The notes beneath the pieces were generated by a model. That model saw only the letters and a list, made by a program, of their open reading frames with translations, ran no database searches and was not told the origin of the DNA. This document shows positions 15,539 to 24,946 of a stretch of DNA of 64,000 nt, piece after piece (positions within the stretch are counted from its first letter, which is position 1; each line of letters begins with the position of its first letter). Source of the stretch: Halosimplex pelagicum (GTDB lineage Archaea; Halobacteriota; Halobacteria; Halobacteriales; Haloarculaceae); assembly GCF_013415905.1 (NCBI RefSeq), contig NZ_CP058909.1, positions 4,712,001 to 4,776,000 of the forward strand. Direction: 5' to 3'. The translations under genes and the position numbers were made by a program.

Positions 15539-16969
15539 TTACCCGAGCGAGCCCTCCATCTCCAGTTCGATGAGGCGGTTGAGCTCGACCGCGTACTCGA
15601 TGGGCAGTTCCTCGGTGATCGGCTCGATGAAGCCGGCGACGATCATCTGCTTGGCGTCGTCGTCGTCCAGGCCGCGGCTCTGGAGGTAGAACACGTCCTC
15701 GTCGCCGATCTTGCCGACCGTCGCCTCGTGGGCCACGTCGACCTTGTTCTCCTGGATCTCCATGTACGGCATCGTGTCCGACGTGGAGTCGTTGTCGAAC
15801 ATGAGCGCGTCACACTCGACGGACGTGGAGGCGTTCTCCGCGCCGTCGGCCATGTGGACGAGCCCGCGGTAGTTGGTGCGGCCGCCGTCCTTGGCGATGG
15901 ACTTGGACTCGATGGTCGACTTCGTGTCGGGCGCGTTGTGGTAGACCTTCGCGCCGGTGTCGATGTCCTGGCCCTCGCCGGCCATGGCGATGGTGATGTG
16001 GTTGTCGGTCGCGCCGGGGCCCTTGAGGATGGTGCTCGGGTAGAGCATCGTCGCCTTGGAACCCATCGAGCCGGAGACCCACTCCATGGTCCCGTCGGCC
16101 TCGGTGATGGCGCGCTTCGTGTTGAGGTTGTAGGTGTTCTTCGACCAGTTCTGCACGGTCGAGTACTGGACGTGGGCGTCCTCGCCGACGAAGACCTCGA
16201 CGCCCCCGCTGTGGAGGTTGAACGCGGAGTACTTCGGGGCGGAACAGCCCTCGATGTAGTGGACCTCGGAACTCTCCTCGGCGATGATGAGCGTGTGCTC
16301 GAACTGGCCCATCCCCTCGGAGTTCATCCGGAAGTACGCCTGGACCGGCATGTCGACCGTCGTGTCCTCCGGGATGTAGACGAACGAGCCGCCGGACCAG
16401 ATAGCACCGTGGAGCGCGGCGAACTTGTTGTCGCTCGGGGGGACGCACTTCGTCATGAAGTGCTCCTTGACGATCTCCTCGTGCTCCTGGACCGCCTTGT
16501 CCATGTCGCAGAAGATGACGCCTTTTTCCTCCCAGCGCTCCTGCATGTTCTGGTAGACGATTTCGGACTCGTACTGGGCGCCGACGCCCGAGAGGGCGTT
16601 CTTCTCGGCCTCGGGGATCCCGAGCTTGTCGAAGGTGTCCTGGATCTCCTCGGGGAGGTCCTCCCAGTCCTCGGCGCCGCCGCGCGTCTCGATGTCCGGG
16701 CGGATGTAGGGAACGATCTCCTCGATCTCGACCTCCGAGAGGTCGGGCTGGCCCGGCCAGTCGGTCGGCATCGGCATCTCCTGGAACTGCTCCAGGGCGC
16801 GGAGACGGCGTTCGAGCATCCACTCGGGCTCGTCCTTGTCCTCCGAGATCAGGCGCACGGTCTCCTCGGTCAGCCCCTTCTCGGTCTCGAAGGCCGAGTT
16901 CTCCTCTTTCTTGAACTCGAAGCGGGCCTCGGTGTCGGTCTCTTTGAGATGGTCTTGGTCTGAACTCAT
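15539..16969 (-). CDS. sufB: SufB, Fe-S cluster scaffold protein
   Basis: The 476-residue SufB has an N-terminal helical region with EPEWMLERRLRALE, then the right-handed beta-helix with ALHGAIWSGGSFVYIP, EGCSAPKYSAFNLHSGGVEV and VQNWSKNTYNLNTKRA. The C-terminal helical part contains HEATVGKIGDEDVFYLQSRG. SufB is the cluster-assembly subunit and is more conserved than SufD. The start ATG at 16967-16969 follows sufC by 46 bp. Function in the SUF pathway is assigned from the full family match. Confidence 0.97.
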   Translation of the reverse strand: MSSDQDHLKETDTEARFEFKKEENSAFETEKGLTEETVRLISEDKDEPEWMLERRLRALEQFQEMPMPTDWPGQPDLSEVEIEEIVPYIRPDIETRGGAEDWEDLPEEIQDTFDKLGIPEAEKNALSGVGAQYESEIVYQNMQERWEEKGVIFCDMDKAVQEHEEIVKEHFMTKCVPPSDNKFAALHGAIWSGGSFVYIPEDTTVDMPVQAYFRMNSEGMGQFEHTLIIAEESSEVHYIEGCSAPKYSAFNLHSGGVEVFVGEDAHVQYSTVQNWSKNTYNLNTKRAITEADGTMEWVSGSMGSKATMLYPSTILKGPGATDNHITIAMAGEGQDIDTGAKVYHNAPDTKSTIESKSIAKDGGRTNYRGLVHMADGAENASTSVECDALMFDNDSTSDTMPYMEIQENKVDVAHEATVGKIGDEDVFYLQSRGLDDDDAKQMIVAGFIEPITEELPIEYAVELNRLIELEMEGSLG

Positions 16970-17015
16970 TGTTGTGTCGTAGGTTTGTGGTGGAGCGGTA
17001 AGACGTTGTTCACGC

Positions 17016-17930
17016 TCAGGCCGCCTCGTAGACTTCCTCGCGGACCCAGTCGTAGCCCTCGTCCTCGAGGGTCTCGGCCAGCTCAGCGCCGCCGGACTTG
17101 GCGATCTCGCCGTCGAGCATCACGTGGACGTGGTCGGGCTCGACGTAGTCGAGGATGCGCTGGTAGTGGGTGATCTGCAGGATGCCCGCGCCCTGCTCGT
17201 CGCGCAGCGCGTTGATGCCCGTCGATACGTCCTGCAGGCGGTCGATGTCCAGCCCGGAGTCGATCTCGTCGAGCACGGCGATGCTCGGTTCGAGGATCGC
17301 CGCCTGGAGCACCTCGTTCTGCTTCTTCTCGCCGCCGGAGAAGCCCGCGTTGAGATAGCGGTTCGCGAACTTCTCGTCCATGTCGAGCTGCTCCATCTTC
17401 TCCTGGAGGATCTCCTGGAACTCCGCGACGCCGACCTCGCCCTCGTCGGCAGGACCCTCCATCGGGGAGGTCTCGTAGCCCTCGTCGTCCTCGTCGGCCT
17501 CGGCTTCCTCCTCCTCGTCGTCCTCGAACAGCTCCTCGCGCTCCTCGAGCTTGGCGTTCAGGGCCGTCCGGAGGAAGTTCACCATCGTGACGCCCTCGAT
17601 CTCGGCGGGGTACTGGAAGGCCAGGAAGATGCCCAGCGCCGCGCGCTCGTTCGGTTCGAGGTCGAGCAGGTCCCACGTCTGGAGGTCCTCGGGCACGTCG
17701 ATGTCCTCGAACTCGTCCTCCTCGATGTGCAGCAGCACGTCGCCGCCCGTGACCTCGTAGGTCGGGTGGCCCGCGATGACCTTCGCCAGTGTGGACTTGC
17801 CCGAGCCGTTGGGACCCATCAGCGCGTGGATCTCGCCCGACTCGACCTCCAGATTCACACCCTCGAGGATCTGCTCGCCGCCGTCCTCTGCGACTTTCGC
17901 CTGTAGGTTGTCTATTTCGAGTACAGCCAT
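17016..17930 (-). CDS. sufC: SufC, Fe-S assembly ATPase
   Basis: SufC is the ABC-type ATPase that drives conformational change of the SufBD scaffold. The 304-residue protein begins at ATG 17928-17930 with Walker A GPNGSGKST (39-47), then the Q-loop LAFQYP, the signature FSGGEKKQNE, and Walker B IAVLDEIDSGLD. A haloarchaeal acidic insert (a run of E and D around 145-165) lies in the helical subdomain. It is the first gene of the sufCBD operon and follows the putative operator at 17992-18013. Confidence 0.96.
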   Translation of the reverse strand: MAVLEIDNLQAKVAEDGGEQILEGVNLEVESGEIHALMGPNGSGKSTLAKVIAGHPTYEVTGGDVLLHIEEDEFEDIDVPEDLQTWDLLDLEPNERAALGIFLAFQYPAEIEGVTMVNFLRTALNAKLEEREELFEDDEEEEAEADEDDEGYETSPMEGPADEGEVGVAEFQEILQEKMEQLDMDEKFANRYLNAGFSGGEKKQNEVLQAAILEPSIAVLDEIDSGLDIDRLQDVSTGINALRDEQGAGILQITHYQRILDYVEPDHVHVMLDGEIAKSGGAELAETLEDEGYDWVREEVYEAA

Positions 17931-17964
17931 GTGTTTCGGTCGTCCTAAAACACGGTACTGACGC

Positions 17965-18013
17965 TGATAATAGTTTCGAGTTTCCACGACCGACTTTTCC
18001 GAAACGGAAAGTC
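17965..18013 (-). promoter_or_regulatory. suf promoter with palindromic operator-like element
   Basis: On the minus strand a CTATTATCA TATA-like box (17965-17973) lies about 35 bp before the sufC start. Just upstream of it, 17992-18013 reads GACTTTTCCG-AAA-CGGAAAGTC, an inverted repeat with a one-base bulge. This position fits an activator or repressor site for iron or redox control of the SUF genes. The binding protein is unknown. Confidence 0.55.
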
Positions 18014-18127
18014 AATTTGTGGTATGGACAACTCCGGAGGGCTACCGAGGGGCGGGCGCGGTACCGAGGGACGGACGCGGACGGTCCCCGCGTCCGGGTG
18101 GATGACCCAGGCGCCCGGACGGACGGC

Positions 18128-21100
18128 TCACATGAAGCTCTCGAGGCCGGTCTGCTCCTGGCCGCTCTTGACCTCCTCCCAGGAGATATCGAGCGCTTCG
18201 AGGACCCGCGCGATGGGGCCTTTCAGCGTCTTGTCGAGCATCTTGTCCCAGTCGACCTCGAAGGCGTCGGGCACCTGGTCGGCGTACTCGAAGCAGATCA
18301 CGTCCGGGTCGCGCTTGAACTCGCCGTAGAGCACGTCCTCGGCGGGGTCCAGATCTTTCTCCGCCTCGATCTCCCGGAAGAACTCGGGGTGGACCTTCTT
18401 CAGGTAGACCCGCTTGGGTTTCGACCCGCTGGCGAAGTTGGTATCCAGCAGGAGGTTGGCGTACTTCGCCCCGCGGACCTGCGCGGTGTCGGTGTCGTAG
18501 TTGTCGAGTTTCTTCCCGATGCCGCCCGGGATCCCGATGTCGTCGAGGCTGGCCTCGCCGTTCTGGAAGTCCTCGATAACGCCGTGGACGTAGTCTTTCA
18601 CGTCTTCGAGGTCCTCGCCGTGGACGATCATCTCGATGACCTGCAGTTGGACCTCCTTCGTGATCGGCGCGATGTCCGACCGCTGGTACTCGAAGCCCGT
18701 GATGTCGATGTCGTCGACGTCTTTCCCCTCGCTCCAGATTATGTGTCCGGCGTACCGTTTCTTCTTGCCCGCCTGGAAGAACCGACGGTAGAGCTTCTCG
18801 AACTCGATCTGGAAGCGGTGGAGCTCGGCGTTCAGCTCCTCGATCGCGAACTCGTCGTAGCGGTCGTTGATGTGCTCCTCGATCTCGAACGACCGCTCGA
18901 TGGCCTCGTCTTTCGGCGTGTCGCCGCCGAGTTCGAGCATGACCGAGTCCGTGTCCCCGTAGATGACCTCTTTGTCGAGCTCGTTTGCGGCCTGCTCGGT
19001 GAAACTGATGACTTCGCGGTTCGTCGAGGTCACGCCGGCGCTCATCTCCCGGTCGTAAAGGCGGAAGCGGTCCCAGCCGAAGACGCCGTACAGCGACTGG
19101 CCGACGAACTGGAATTTCCCGTTGCGGCCGGCCATCAGCGTGTGGTTGTCCTCGACCGTGACGCAGTACACCCCGTCCTCGGCCTCGCTACGCGAGCCAC
19201 TCCGGTGCATCCGGAGGGTGTTCTTCGCGTTCTCGGTGGTGTAGATCCGCCAACTACCGCTGTCTTTCCGATAGTTTGCGGTGAGACCGAGATGAGCGCA
19301 CAGACGGAGCACGTCGTCGCGCAGTTCCTCGCTGGCGGTCGAGTAGCGCCACGAGTTCTCTTGGCGGTCACCGTCGCCGTCGATCAGTACGTCGAGGAAG
19401 CGACGCTTCTGTTCGCGCGACGCCTCGAAGACGAACTCCGGGATCCGCTTGGCGAAACTGTCGTCTCCGCACGTGCGCTCCAGATACCGACCGAGGAGTC
19501 TCGACGTGAACTGGTACGACTGGTCGTCGACGTAGTAATCGAACCCCATGCGGTCGAGCAAGTCGCCGATGGCAGCGTGGTGGTTCTCCTCGATACCGCC
19601 AGCGGCACCTTCACCACCGTCGGCCGCGACCGGGGCGTCCTGAGCGATTTTGACCGTCGTCGCGGAGCCTCGAAGCTTGTCGCCGAACCGCTTCTCCTCG
19701 GACGTGTAGACGTTCCCCTCGGTGACGAACCACGCGAGCAGTTCGAGGAAGTCGTCGCCGTCGTAAGTGCGTGGGATCCACTTCCGGTTCGCCTCGGCGT
19801 GGACGAAACACCGCTCGGCGACGCTATCGACGTACTCCCGATGCTCCTCGAACTCCTCGGCCGAGAGGACGTACCCCTCCTCTCCGACGTCGTTTTTCAG
19901 GACTTTGTCGGGGTAGTAGCCGATCTCGGCGGCGAACGTGTGGCCGTGGACTTCGGGCCGAACCCACACCTCGTAGTCGTCGAGCAGTTCGGTCAGATCG
20001 GCCTCGTCGAGCCGCTCGCCGTCCGGGCCGTCCCAGTCGTGCGGGAGTTCGTAGTTCGTGGCACGGTCGAGTTCGCCCGCCTCCACGAACCGGTAGTCGT
20101 CCTGGTCCCACGAGGTCCCGTTCCGCTCGTTCTTCCGGACGAGCATCCTGTGGTTCGGCGTCACACGGAAGTCCGTCTTGCTCGTCTCGATGTCGACGAG
20201 GTCGCCCCGGTAGTCGGGGTAGGCGTGAGTCTCGACGACCGGTTTGACCTCCATCTCCTGGGTGTCGGGGTCCAGCGAGTAGACGGGGTCGCCCACGTCG
20301 AGGTCCCGGATATTGCGGACCCCCTCGGGAGTGAGCACGTCCGTGTCCGGCGTGAAGCAGTTCATAATCACCTTGACAGCCGCTTGCTGTCGGTCGAACC
20401 GCTCGTACGCCTCGGAACCGGGGTCGTTGTCGTTCCGGAGGGATTTCTTCTCTTCGCGTTCTGACAGTAGCTCGTCGACCATCTCCCGGATGATGCCGTC
20501 CGGTTCCTTCCGGAAGTGGACGCCGCTGGGCGTGCGGTAGGTCTCGCCGTCGTAGGCCTCGGGGTCGACCTTGGTTTCGGGCGAGGCGTTGATCGTCGTC
20601 ATCGACATCGGGTAGAGCGACTTCAGGTCCAGCACCGAGACGTTCTCGCGAACCCCGGTGATCGGGTCGAAGACCGCCCCACCTTCGAACTCGTCGGTGG
20701 CCTCCTGTTGCCCTTTCGAGGGGAGCGCGAACTCGCCGTAGGCCTTGTGGAGGACGTACATGTCGACGGCGTCGCCGGCGGTGGGGGCGTCCTCGATCTT
20801 GCAGCCGACGAGCTTGCGCGCCTCGTCCCAGAAGGCGACGATGTCCTGCTTGCGGTCGAGTTCGACGCACAGCTCCACGTCGCGGAGGTTGTACTCCAGC
20901 AGGCGCTCGGGGTCGTCCTCCCAGAGGTCGCCGATGTCGCCCGTGTAGCGCTCCTTGCCGACGCCCATCTCGACCTCGCCGACGGCGTCGAGGCGGTAGG
21001 ACTCCAGTTCGGAGAACTGCGTCGCCTTGTACGCCCGCAGGAGGTCGAAGACGACGCGTCCCTTGATGTCCGGGCCGTTCCAGTCCGAGCGCCACACCTC

Positions 21101-22117
21101 GTCCACCCGGGAGAGGCGGTCGATGTCCAGGTCGTAGTCGTGGTCCGGCCCCGCCAGCTCCTCGACGCGGTCGAGGAAGTAGGGCGCGTCGAAGTCGGCG
21201 AAGTTCCACCCCGTCAGGAGGTCCGGGTCGGTCCTCTCGATGTACTCGATGAAGGCGTCGAGCATCTCGGGCTCGGAGTCGAACACGCGCACCTCGGCGT
21301 CGATGTCGTCCTCGATGGGTTCGTAGGCCTCCAGCGCGGCGGGGCCGTCGATCCCGTCGGGGGCGTTGTAGAGCCAGTTGATGTACTCGTCGTCGTAGGA
21401 GTCGTGGGAGGTGAGACAGACGATGGTCTGCTCGCCGTCCTCGGGGAACCCGTTGCGGTCGTCGACCTCGATGTCGAAGGTGTTCACCCGCGGCGTGGCG
21501 TTGTCGTCGACGGTCTCGACCTCCTGGTGCGGGATGCGGATCGTATCGTCCTCCGTGCGCCGCTCGGGCACGCGGACGCCGCTCTCGATGTCCTTGTCGA
21601 TGAGCAGGCGGTTGGGGAACAGGATGTCCGCTTCGTAGTGTTCGAAGTCGTCGCGGATCTGCCCCACGTCGCGGGGCGTGCGACCGATGATCTTCGCGAG
21701 GCGCTCGCCGCGGATGGACTCGAAGGGGTCGCCCTCGGCGTCGGTCTCGCGGTAGTCGACGAGGCCGTCGTAGCCGGCGATGCGCTCGTCGTCGACGTTC
21801 TCGATGGGCGCGTAGAAGTACGGCTCGAAGTCGTACACCTCGACGTGTTCGAGTTGCGGCTCCTCGTCGTCGGCTTCGGTCTCGCGGCGGCCGAAGACGT
21901 GGACGACGGGGAACTCGTCGTCGCCGCTGTACTCGACGGTGTAGTCCACCTGCGTGACGGTCAGCGTGACCGACCCCTGTGCCTCGGGGAAGCGGACCGA
22001 GTCGGCGTCGACGACGGTCGCGACTTCGTCGCCGGTGTCGTTCCCGGCGACGGCCTCGGCCTCGTCGGCGGGCCGCTCCTCGCCGGCCCCGAAGTCCCCG
22101 AACTCCGTTTGCTCCAT
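18128..22117 (-). CDS. polB: Family B DNA polymerase (PolB) precursor with intein
   Basis: This is the replicative or repair family B polymerase. The 1329-residue precursor includes a 421-residue intein, leaving a 908-residue mature enzyme. The exonuclease domain carries FDIEV (Exo I, about 214-218), NFADFDAPYFL (Exo II, 305-315) and Exo III NLRDVELCVEL (410-420). Polymerase motif A is SVLDLKSLYPMSM (494-506), motif B KVIMN|SLYG is split by the intein, and motif C is YGDTDS. The C-terminus reads SGQEQTGLESFM, ending in a PIP-like QTGLESF that would bind the PCNA clamp. The protein starts at ATG 22115-22117 with an acidic tail. Confidence 0.97.
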   Translation of the reverse strand: MEQTEFGDFGAGEERPADEAEAVAGNDTGDEVATVVDADSVRFPEAQGSVTLTVTQVDYTVEYSGDDEFPVVHVFGRRETEADDEEPQLEHVEVYDFEPYFYAPIENVDDERIAGYDGLVDYRETDAEGDPFESIRGERLAKIIGRTPRDVGQIRDDFEHYEADILFPNRLLIDKDIESGVRVPERRTEDDTIRIPHQEVETVDDNATPRVNTFDIEVDDRNGFPEDGEQTIVCLTSHDSYDDEYINWLYNAPDGIDGPAALEAYEPIEDDIDAEVRVFDSEPEMLDAFIEYIERTDPDLLTGWNFADFDAPYFLDRVEELAGPDHDYDLDIDRLSRVDEVWRSDWNGPDIKGRVVFDLLRAYKATQFSELESYRLDAVGEVEMGVGKERYTGDIGDLWEDDPERLLEYNLRDVELCVELDRKQDIVAFWDEARKLVGCKIEDAPTAGDAVDMYVLHKAYGEFALPSKGQQEATDEFEGGAVFDPITGVRENVSVLDLKSLYPMSMTTINASPETKVDPEAYDGETYRTPSGVHFRKEPDGIIREMVDELLSEREEKKSLRNDNDPGSEAYERFDRQQAAVKVIMNCFTPDTDVLTPEGVRNIRDLDVGDPVYSLDPDTQEMEVKPVVETHAYPDYRGDLVDIETSKTDFRVTPNHRMLVRKNERNGTSWDQDDYRFVEAGELDRATNYELPHDWDGPDGERLDEADLTELLDDYEVWVRPEVHGHTFAAEIGYYPDKVLKNDVGEEGYVLSAEEFEEHREYVDSVAERCFVHAEANRKWIPRTYDGDDFLELLAWFVTEGNVYTSEEKRFGDKLRGSATTVKIAQDAPVAADGGEGAAGGIEENHHAAIGDLLDRMGFDYYVDDQSYQFTSRLLGRYLERTCGDDSFAKRIPEFVFEASREQKRRFLDVLIDGDGDRQENSWRYSTASEELRDDVLRLCAHLGLTANYRKDSGSWRIYTTENAKNTLRMHRSGSRSEAEDGVYCVTVEDNHTLMAGRNGKFQFVGQSLYGVFGWDRFRLYDREMSAGVTSTNREVISFTEQAANELDKEVIYGDTDSVMLELGGDTPKDEAIERSFEIEEHINDRYDEFAIEELNAELHRFQIEFEKLYRRFFQAGKKKRYAGHIIWSEGKDVDDIDITGFEYQRSDIAPITKEVQLQVIEMIVHGEDLEDVKDYVHGVIEDFQNGEASLDDIGIPGGIGKKLDNYDTDTAQVRGAKYANLLLDTNFASGSKPKRVYLKKVHPEFFREIEAEKDLDPAEDVLYGEFKRDPDVICFEYADQVPDAFEVDWDKMLDKTLKGPIARVLEALDISWEEVKSGQEQTGLESFM
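19097..20359 (-). mobile_element. Intein in PolB with LAGLIDADG homing endonuclease
   Basis: Residues 587-1007 of the precursor interrupt polymerase motif B between KVIMN and SLYG. The intein starts with Cys (CFTPDTDVLTPEG, block A), has TPNHRMLV (block B), two endonuclease motifs LLAWFVTEGNVY and FLDVLIDGDGD (blocks C and E), and block F VTVEDNHTLMAGRNGKFQFVG. It ends GQ|S rather than the usual HN|S. The endonuclease motifs look intact, so the element could still spread. Polymerase B inteins at the motif B site are known in archaea. Confidence 0.95.
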
Positions 22118-22301
22118 GTTGGTCGGGCTTGGCGGGGCCCGACTAAAATAGTCGCGGTATCCGGGATCGGCAGTCGCGTGGCGTGCGTGCTCGTCACCGG
22201 TATCCGAATCCGCCGCGCCTGCGACGCGCGGTTCGACCGCCGGACGGGTCCTCGGCCGCTGCGCTCCCCGCGGAGCGCGCGTCCGGCGAGAAGGTGGGTC
22301 G

Positions 22302-22565
22302 CTAGACGCCCTCGACGGTCTCGCGGAAGGCGACGACCGACTCGTGAGCGGACTGGACCTGCTCGGTCACGTCCGAGTCTTCGAGGTCGTTGAGCGCGTT
22401 CTCGATGCGGGCGAGGCGCCCGTGGTCGGGGTCGCGGTCGCGCGTGGCGAGGCCGTCGAGCTGGTCGGCGAGGCTGGTCAGTCGCTCGGCCGCGTCGTCG
22501 TCGCCGGTCGCGTCGGCCGCCGATTCGAGGGTGTCGCTCGCGTCAGCGAGGTTCTCGCGCGTCAT
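22302..22565 (-). CDS. Small acidic helical protein of unknown function
   Basis: An 87-residue protein starting at ATG 22563-22565. It is predicted to be all-helical with regular heptad-like patterns (LADASDTLESAADA, RLTSLADQLDGLA, RLARIENALNDLED), so a two-helix hairpin or coiled coil is likely. Similar small proteins are conserved in haloarchaea (DUF7553-like), but no function is known. The upstream polB gene reads on the same strand, 180 bp away. Confidence 0.7.
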   Translation of the reverse strand: MTRENLADASDTLESAADATGDDDAAERLTSLADQLDGLATRDRDPDHGRLARIENALNDLEDSDVTEQVQSAHESVVAFRETVEGV

Positions 22566-22622
22566 GGCCGCCGCTTCTCGGCACCCCGCGTTAACACTTG
22601 CGGAGACCGTCTTCGGCCGGGG

Positions 22623-22922
22623 TCAGTCGTCCTCGGCACGCCGGCGCGACTCCGCGTCGGCGTGGAAGGCGAAGAAGCCACAGACGAACGAGACGAGAGC
22701 GACGGGAAGCCACATCTCGACGAAGATCTCGACGATCGGTCGGATCTGGTCTCGTTCGAGTCGGGAGACGAACGGGATGGCCCCGCGCCAGGCCAGCGCG
22801 TAGAGCCAGTCCACCAACGCGTATCGGTTCGTCCGCGCGAGTATCCAGACCGCGATGGATACCATCGTCAGTGCGTGCCAGAACTCCCAGTCGACGAGGA
22901 ACCGGCGAATGTCGGGGACCAT
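22623..22922 (-). CDS. Small membrane protein with two or three transmembrane helices
   Basis: A 99-residue open frame starts at ATG 22920-22922. Hydrophobic segments occur at about 15-32 (HALTMVSIAVWILART), 38-52 and 68-88 (EMWLPVALVSFVCGFFAFHA), followed by a charged C-terminus. No family is recognised. It sits in a small cluster of minus-strand genes. Confidence 0.68.
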   Translation of the reverse strand: MVPDIRRFLVDWEFWHALTMVSIAVWILARTNRYALVDWLYALAWRGAIPFVSRLERDQIRPIVEIFVEMWLPVALVSFVCGFFAFHADAESRRRAEDD

Positions 22923-23117
22923 CTGTCAGTGCAGGGCGAGATCGAGTTCGCAGATCGGCGGAATCAGTCTTGTGGTCGCCGGGATCCACGGCTCGCGAAA
23001 AAGCCGACGGGAGAAGGGAGAGAACGAGTGTCAGGAGTGGGTAGGGGAAGGGGTTCGGGGTTGAGGGGTCTGGTAGAGTACCGTGTCAGCGGTGGGCCGG
23101 GAGTGAACCGCGGGTCG

Positions 23118-23756
23118 TCAGTAGCCGACGCCGAGGTGCGCGTGGACCGCTTCGGCGTCTTCGAGTTCGTCGGCGACGGCGACGGCGTAGTCCTCGCAGG
23201 TGATGTAGGAGTCGCCCTCGTCGTCGACGACGAGTTCGCCCTCGGCGGTGCGGTAGTCGCCGGTGCGCTCGCCGGGCTCGATGATGCCCGGCGGAGCGAG
23301 ATACGACCACTCGATATCGTCGGCCTCGCGGACGACCTCGAAGGCGTCGATGTGGGCCTGGGCGAGCGGGACGAGTTCGTCCGGGAAGTCCTCGGTCTCG
23401 ATGAACTGGGTGTCCTCGGCGACGTAGAGGCTGCCGGCACCGCCGACCCACAGCAGGCGGTCGGTCCCGCTCTCGCGGAGCCCCTCGAGGGTCGCGTCGG
23501 CCATCTCGACGAGGATGTCCAGCTCGGCGTCCTCGGCGGGGCCGAGCGCGGAGATCACGGCGTCGTGGTCGGCCGCGGCGTCGGCGACCGCGTCGGCGTC
23601 GGTCGCGTCCAGGGCGAGTGTGTCGAAGTCGTCGCCCGCGACGCCGTCGACCTCGCCGCTGCGGGAGGTGCCCGTCACCGCGTGGCCGCGACCGAGGAGT
23701 TCGTCTGCGATACGCTGTCCGATCATGCCGCTCGCACCGAGTAGGAGTACGTTCAT
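23118..23756 (-). CDS. NAD(P)H-binding SDR-like oxidoreductase (atypical, NmrA-type)
   Basis: The 212-residue protein begins at ATG 23754-23756 with the dinucleotide-binding MNVLLLGASGMIGQRIADELL (GxxGxxG, about 7-13). It then shows HDAVISALGP and LLWVGGAGSLY as in NAD(P)H-binding family proteins, followed by WSYLAPPGIIEPG. Relatives act as quinone reductases, NADPH sensors or dehydrogenases. A second ATG nine codons upstream is possible. Substrate unknown. Confidence 0.85.
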   Translation of the reverse strand: MNVLLLGASGMIGQRIADELLGRGHAVTGTSRSGEVDGVAGDDFDTLALDATDADAVADAAADHDAVISALGPAEDAELDILVEMADATLEGLRESGTDRLLWVGGAGSLYVAEDTQFIETEDFPDELVPLAQAHIDAFEVVREADDIEWSYLAPPGIIEPGERTGDYRTAEGELVVDDEGDSYITCEDYAVAVADELEDAEAVHAHLGVGY

Positions 23757-23888
23757 TGGTGGTGTCTCCGTGACTTGCGTCACGCGTCACTTCGACCGAG
23801 GGACCCCACCCTCATAGGCGCTCGCGGACGTGCGAGTAATCGGGGGACGCGAGTGTAACCGGCCCCCGGAACCCCGCGGGGCGAGTCG

Positions 23889-24293
23889 CTACGACTCCAC
23901 CAGCGGCACGCAGCGGACCGGTCGGTCGGTCCCGAGCAGGAGGTTCTGACCGGTCGAGCCGAAGACCACCTTGCCGACCGGGGTGCGCTTGCGGATGCCG
24001 ACGACGAACTCGTCGGCGTCGACCTCCTGCGCGAACGTCATCAGGTCCTCGACGGGTTCGTTCCCGCGGACGAACTGGTGAGTCTCGACGGTGACCGGCA
24101 CGTCGACGAGTGCGTCGACGACCGCCTCGATGGCGTCCTCGCCGGCGCGCACGTCCGCGCCGCTGGTGTCCTCGCCGCCCTCCAGGGAGTTGACGACGTA
24201 CACCGTGTCCTCCGGCTCGACGACCCGCTCCAGGTACGCCGACAGCGCCTCGCTCGATTCGACCGTGTCCGTCCCGACCACGAGTTCGGTCAT
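23889..24293 (-). CDS. UspA-family universal stress protein
   Basis: The 134-residue protein from ATG 24291-24293 has the Usp fold: a beta-strand LVVGTDTV start and a C-terminal GIRKRTPVGKVVFGSTGQNLLL, the ATP-binding G-x2-G-x9-G-[ST] motif of nucleotide-binding UspA. Likely a cytoplasmic stress or nucleotide-sensing protein. An AT-rich GATGATAAATTT stretch 24-35 bp upstream is the probable promoter. Confidence 0.9.
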   Translation of the reverse strand: MTELVVGTDTVESSEALSAYLERVVEPEDTVYVVNSLEGGEDTSGADVRAGEDAIEAVVDALVDVPVTVETHQFVRGNEPVEDLMTFAQEVDADEFVVGIRKRTPVGKVVFGSTGQNLLLGTDRPVRCVPLVES

Positions 24294-24385
24294 GGCGCTA
24301 CGTTCACGGACGACGATGATAAATTTGTGCGGTCGAGTGGGGCGCTGACGGGGCAGCGAACGGGAGAAACGAGGGGTGGGTCCGG

Positions 24386-24946
24386 TTACAGGTCGGGCAC
24401 GTCCGACGGCATGTCGAAGTCGTGGTAGTACTCGCCCTTCTCCGTCGAGAGGATGTCCAGCACGGCGGCGGCGCCGTCGCCGGCGGCGATGACGGCCTGC
24501 CACTTCTCGGCGCGGCCCATCGCGCCGGTGGCGTAGACGCCCTCGACGGAGGTCTCCATGTCGACGGTCACGTCGACCACGTCCTCGTCGGTGAACTCGC
24601 AGCCCAGATCCTCCGCGAGGTCGCGGTCGCCGCCGGTCGCGAGCACGACGTAGTCGGCGGCGTACTCCTCGTCGTCGGTGTGGACGGCGAACCCGTCGCC
24701 GTCTTCCTCGACCGCGGTCACCTCCGCGTCTTCGAGGTCGGCGCCGCGGTCTTCGACCTGCCCGCGCGTGACTTCGAGGAACTCGTCGCCGCTGATGCTC
24801 CGGATCGCCGGGTAGTTGAACAGGTGGGCCTTGTGCATCCACGACTCGTCGGTGTCGAAGACCACGGTGTCGAGGTCGTTTTTCGCCGCGTACAGTCCTG
24901 CGCTCAGGCCGGCGGGACCGCCGCCGACGACAGCTACGTCTACCAT
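24386..24946 (-). CDS. FAD-dependent thioredoxin-reductase-like protein
   Basis: The 186-residue protein begins at ATG 24944-24946. It has the FAD-binding MVDVAVVGGGPAGLSAGLYAAKN (GxGxxG, 8-13), then VVLATGGD (second dinucleotide-like motif) and a C-terminal GVYATGAMGRAEKW segment (the GD-like FAD motif of thioredoxin reductases). It is much shorter than thioredoxin reductase (about 320 residues) and lacks the CxxC redox pair and the NADPH domain. Such short FAD proteins are common in haloarchaea. Redox partner unknown. Confidence 0.83.
   Translation of the reverse strand: MVDVAVVGGGPAGLSAGLYAAKNDLDTVVFDTDESWMHKAHLFNYPAIRSISGDEFLEVTRGQVEDRGADLEDAEVTAVEEDGDGFAVHTDDEEYAADYVVLATGGDRDLAEDLGCEFTDEDVVDVTVDMETSVEGVYATGAMGRAEKWQAVIAAGDGAAAVLDILSTEKGEYYHDFDMPSDVPDL

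Noticed and set aside
17789..20464. Long plus-strand open frame opposite sufC and the polymerase gene
   Set aside because: It is the antisense of convincing genes (SufC, PolB) and reads as repeated valine and glutamate stretches, a typical complement artefact.
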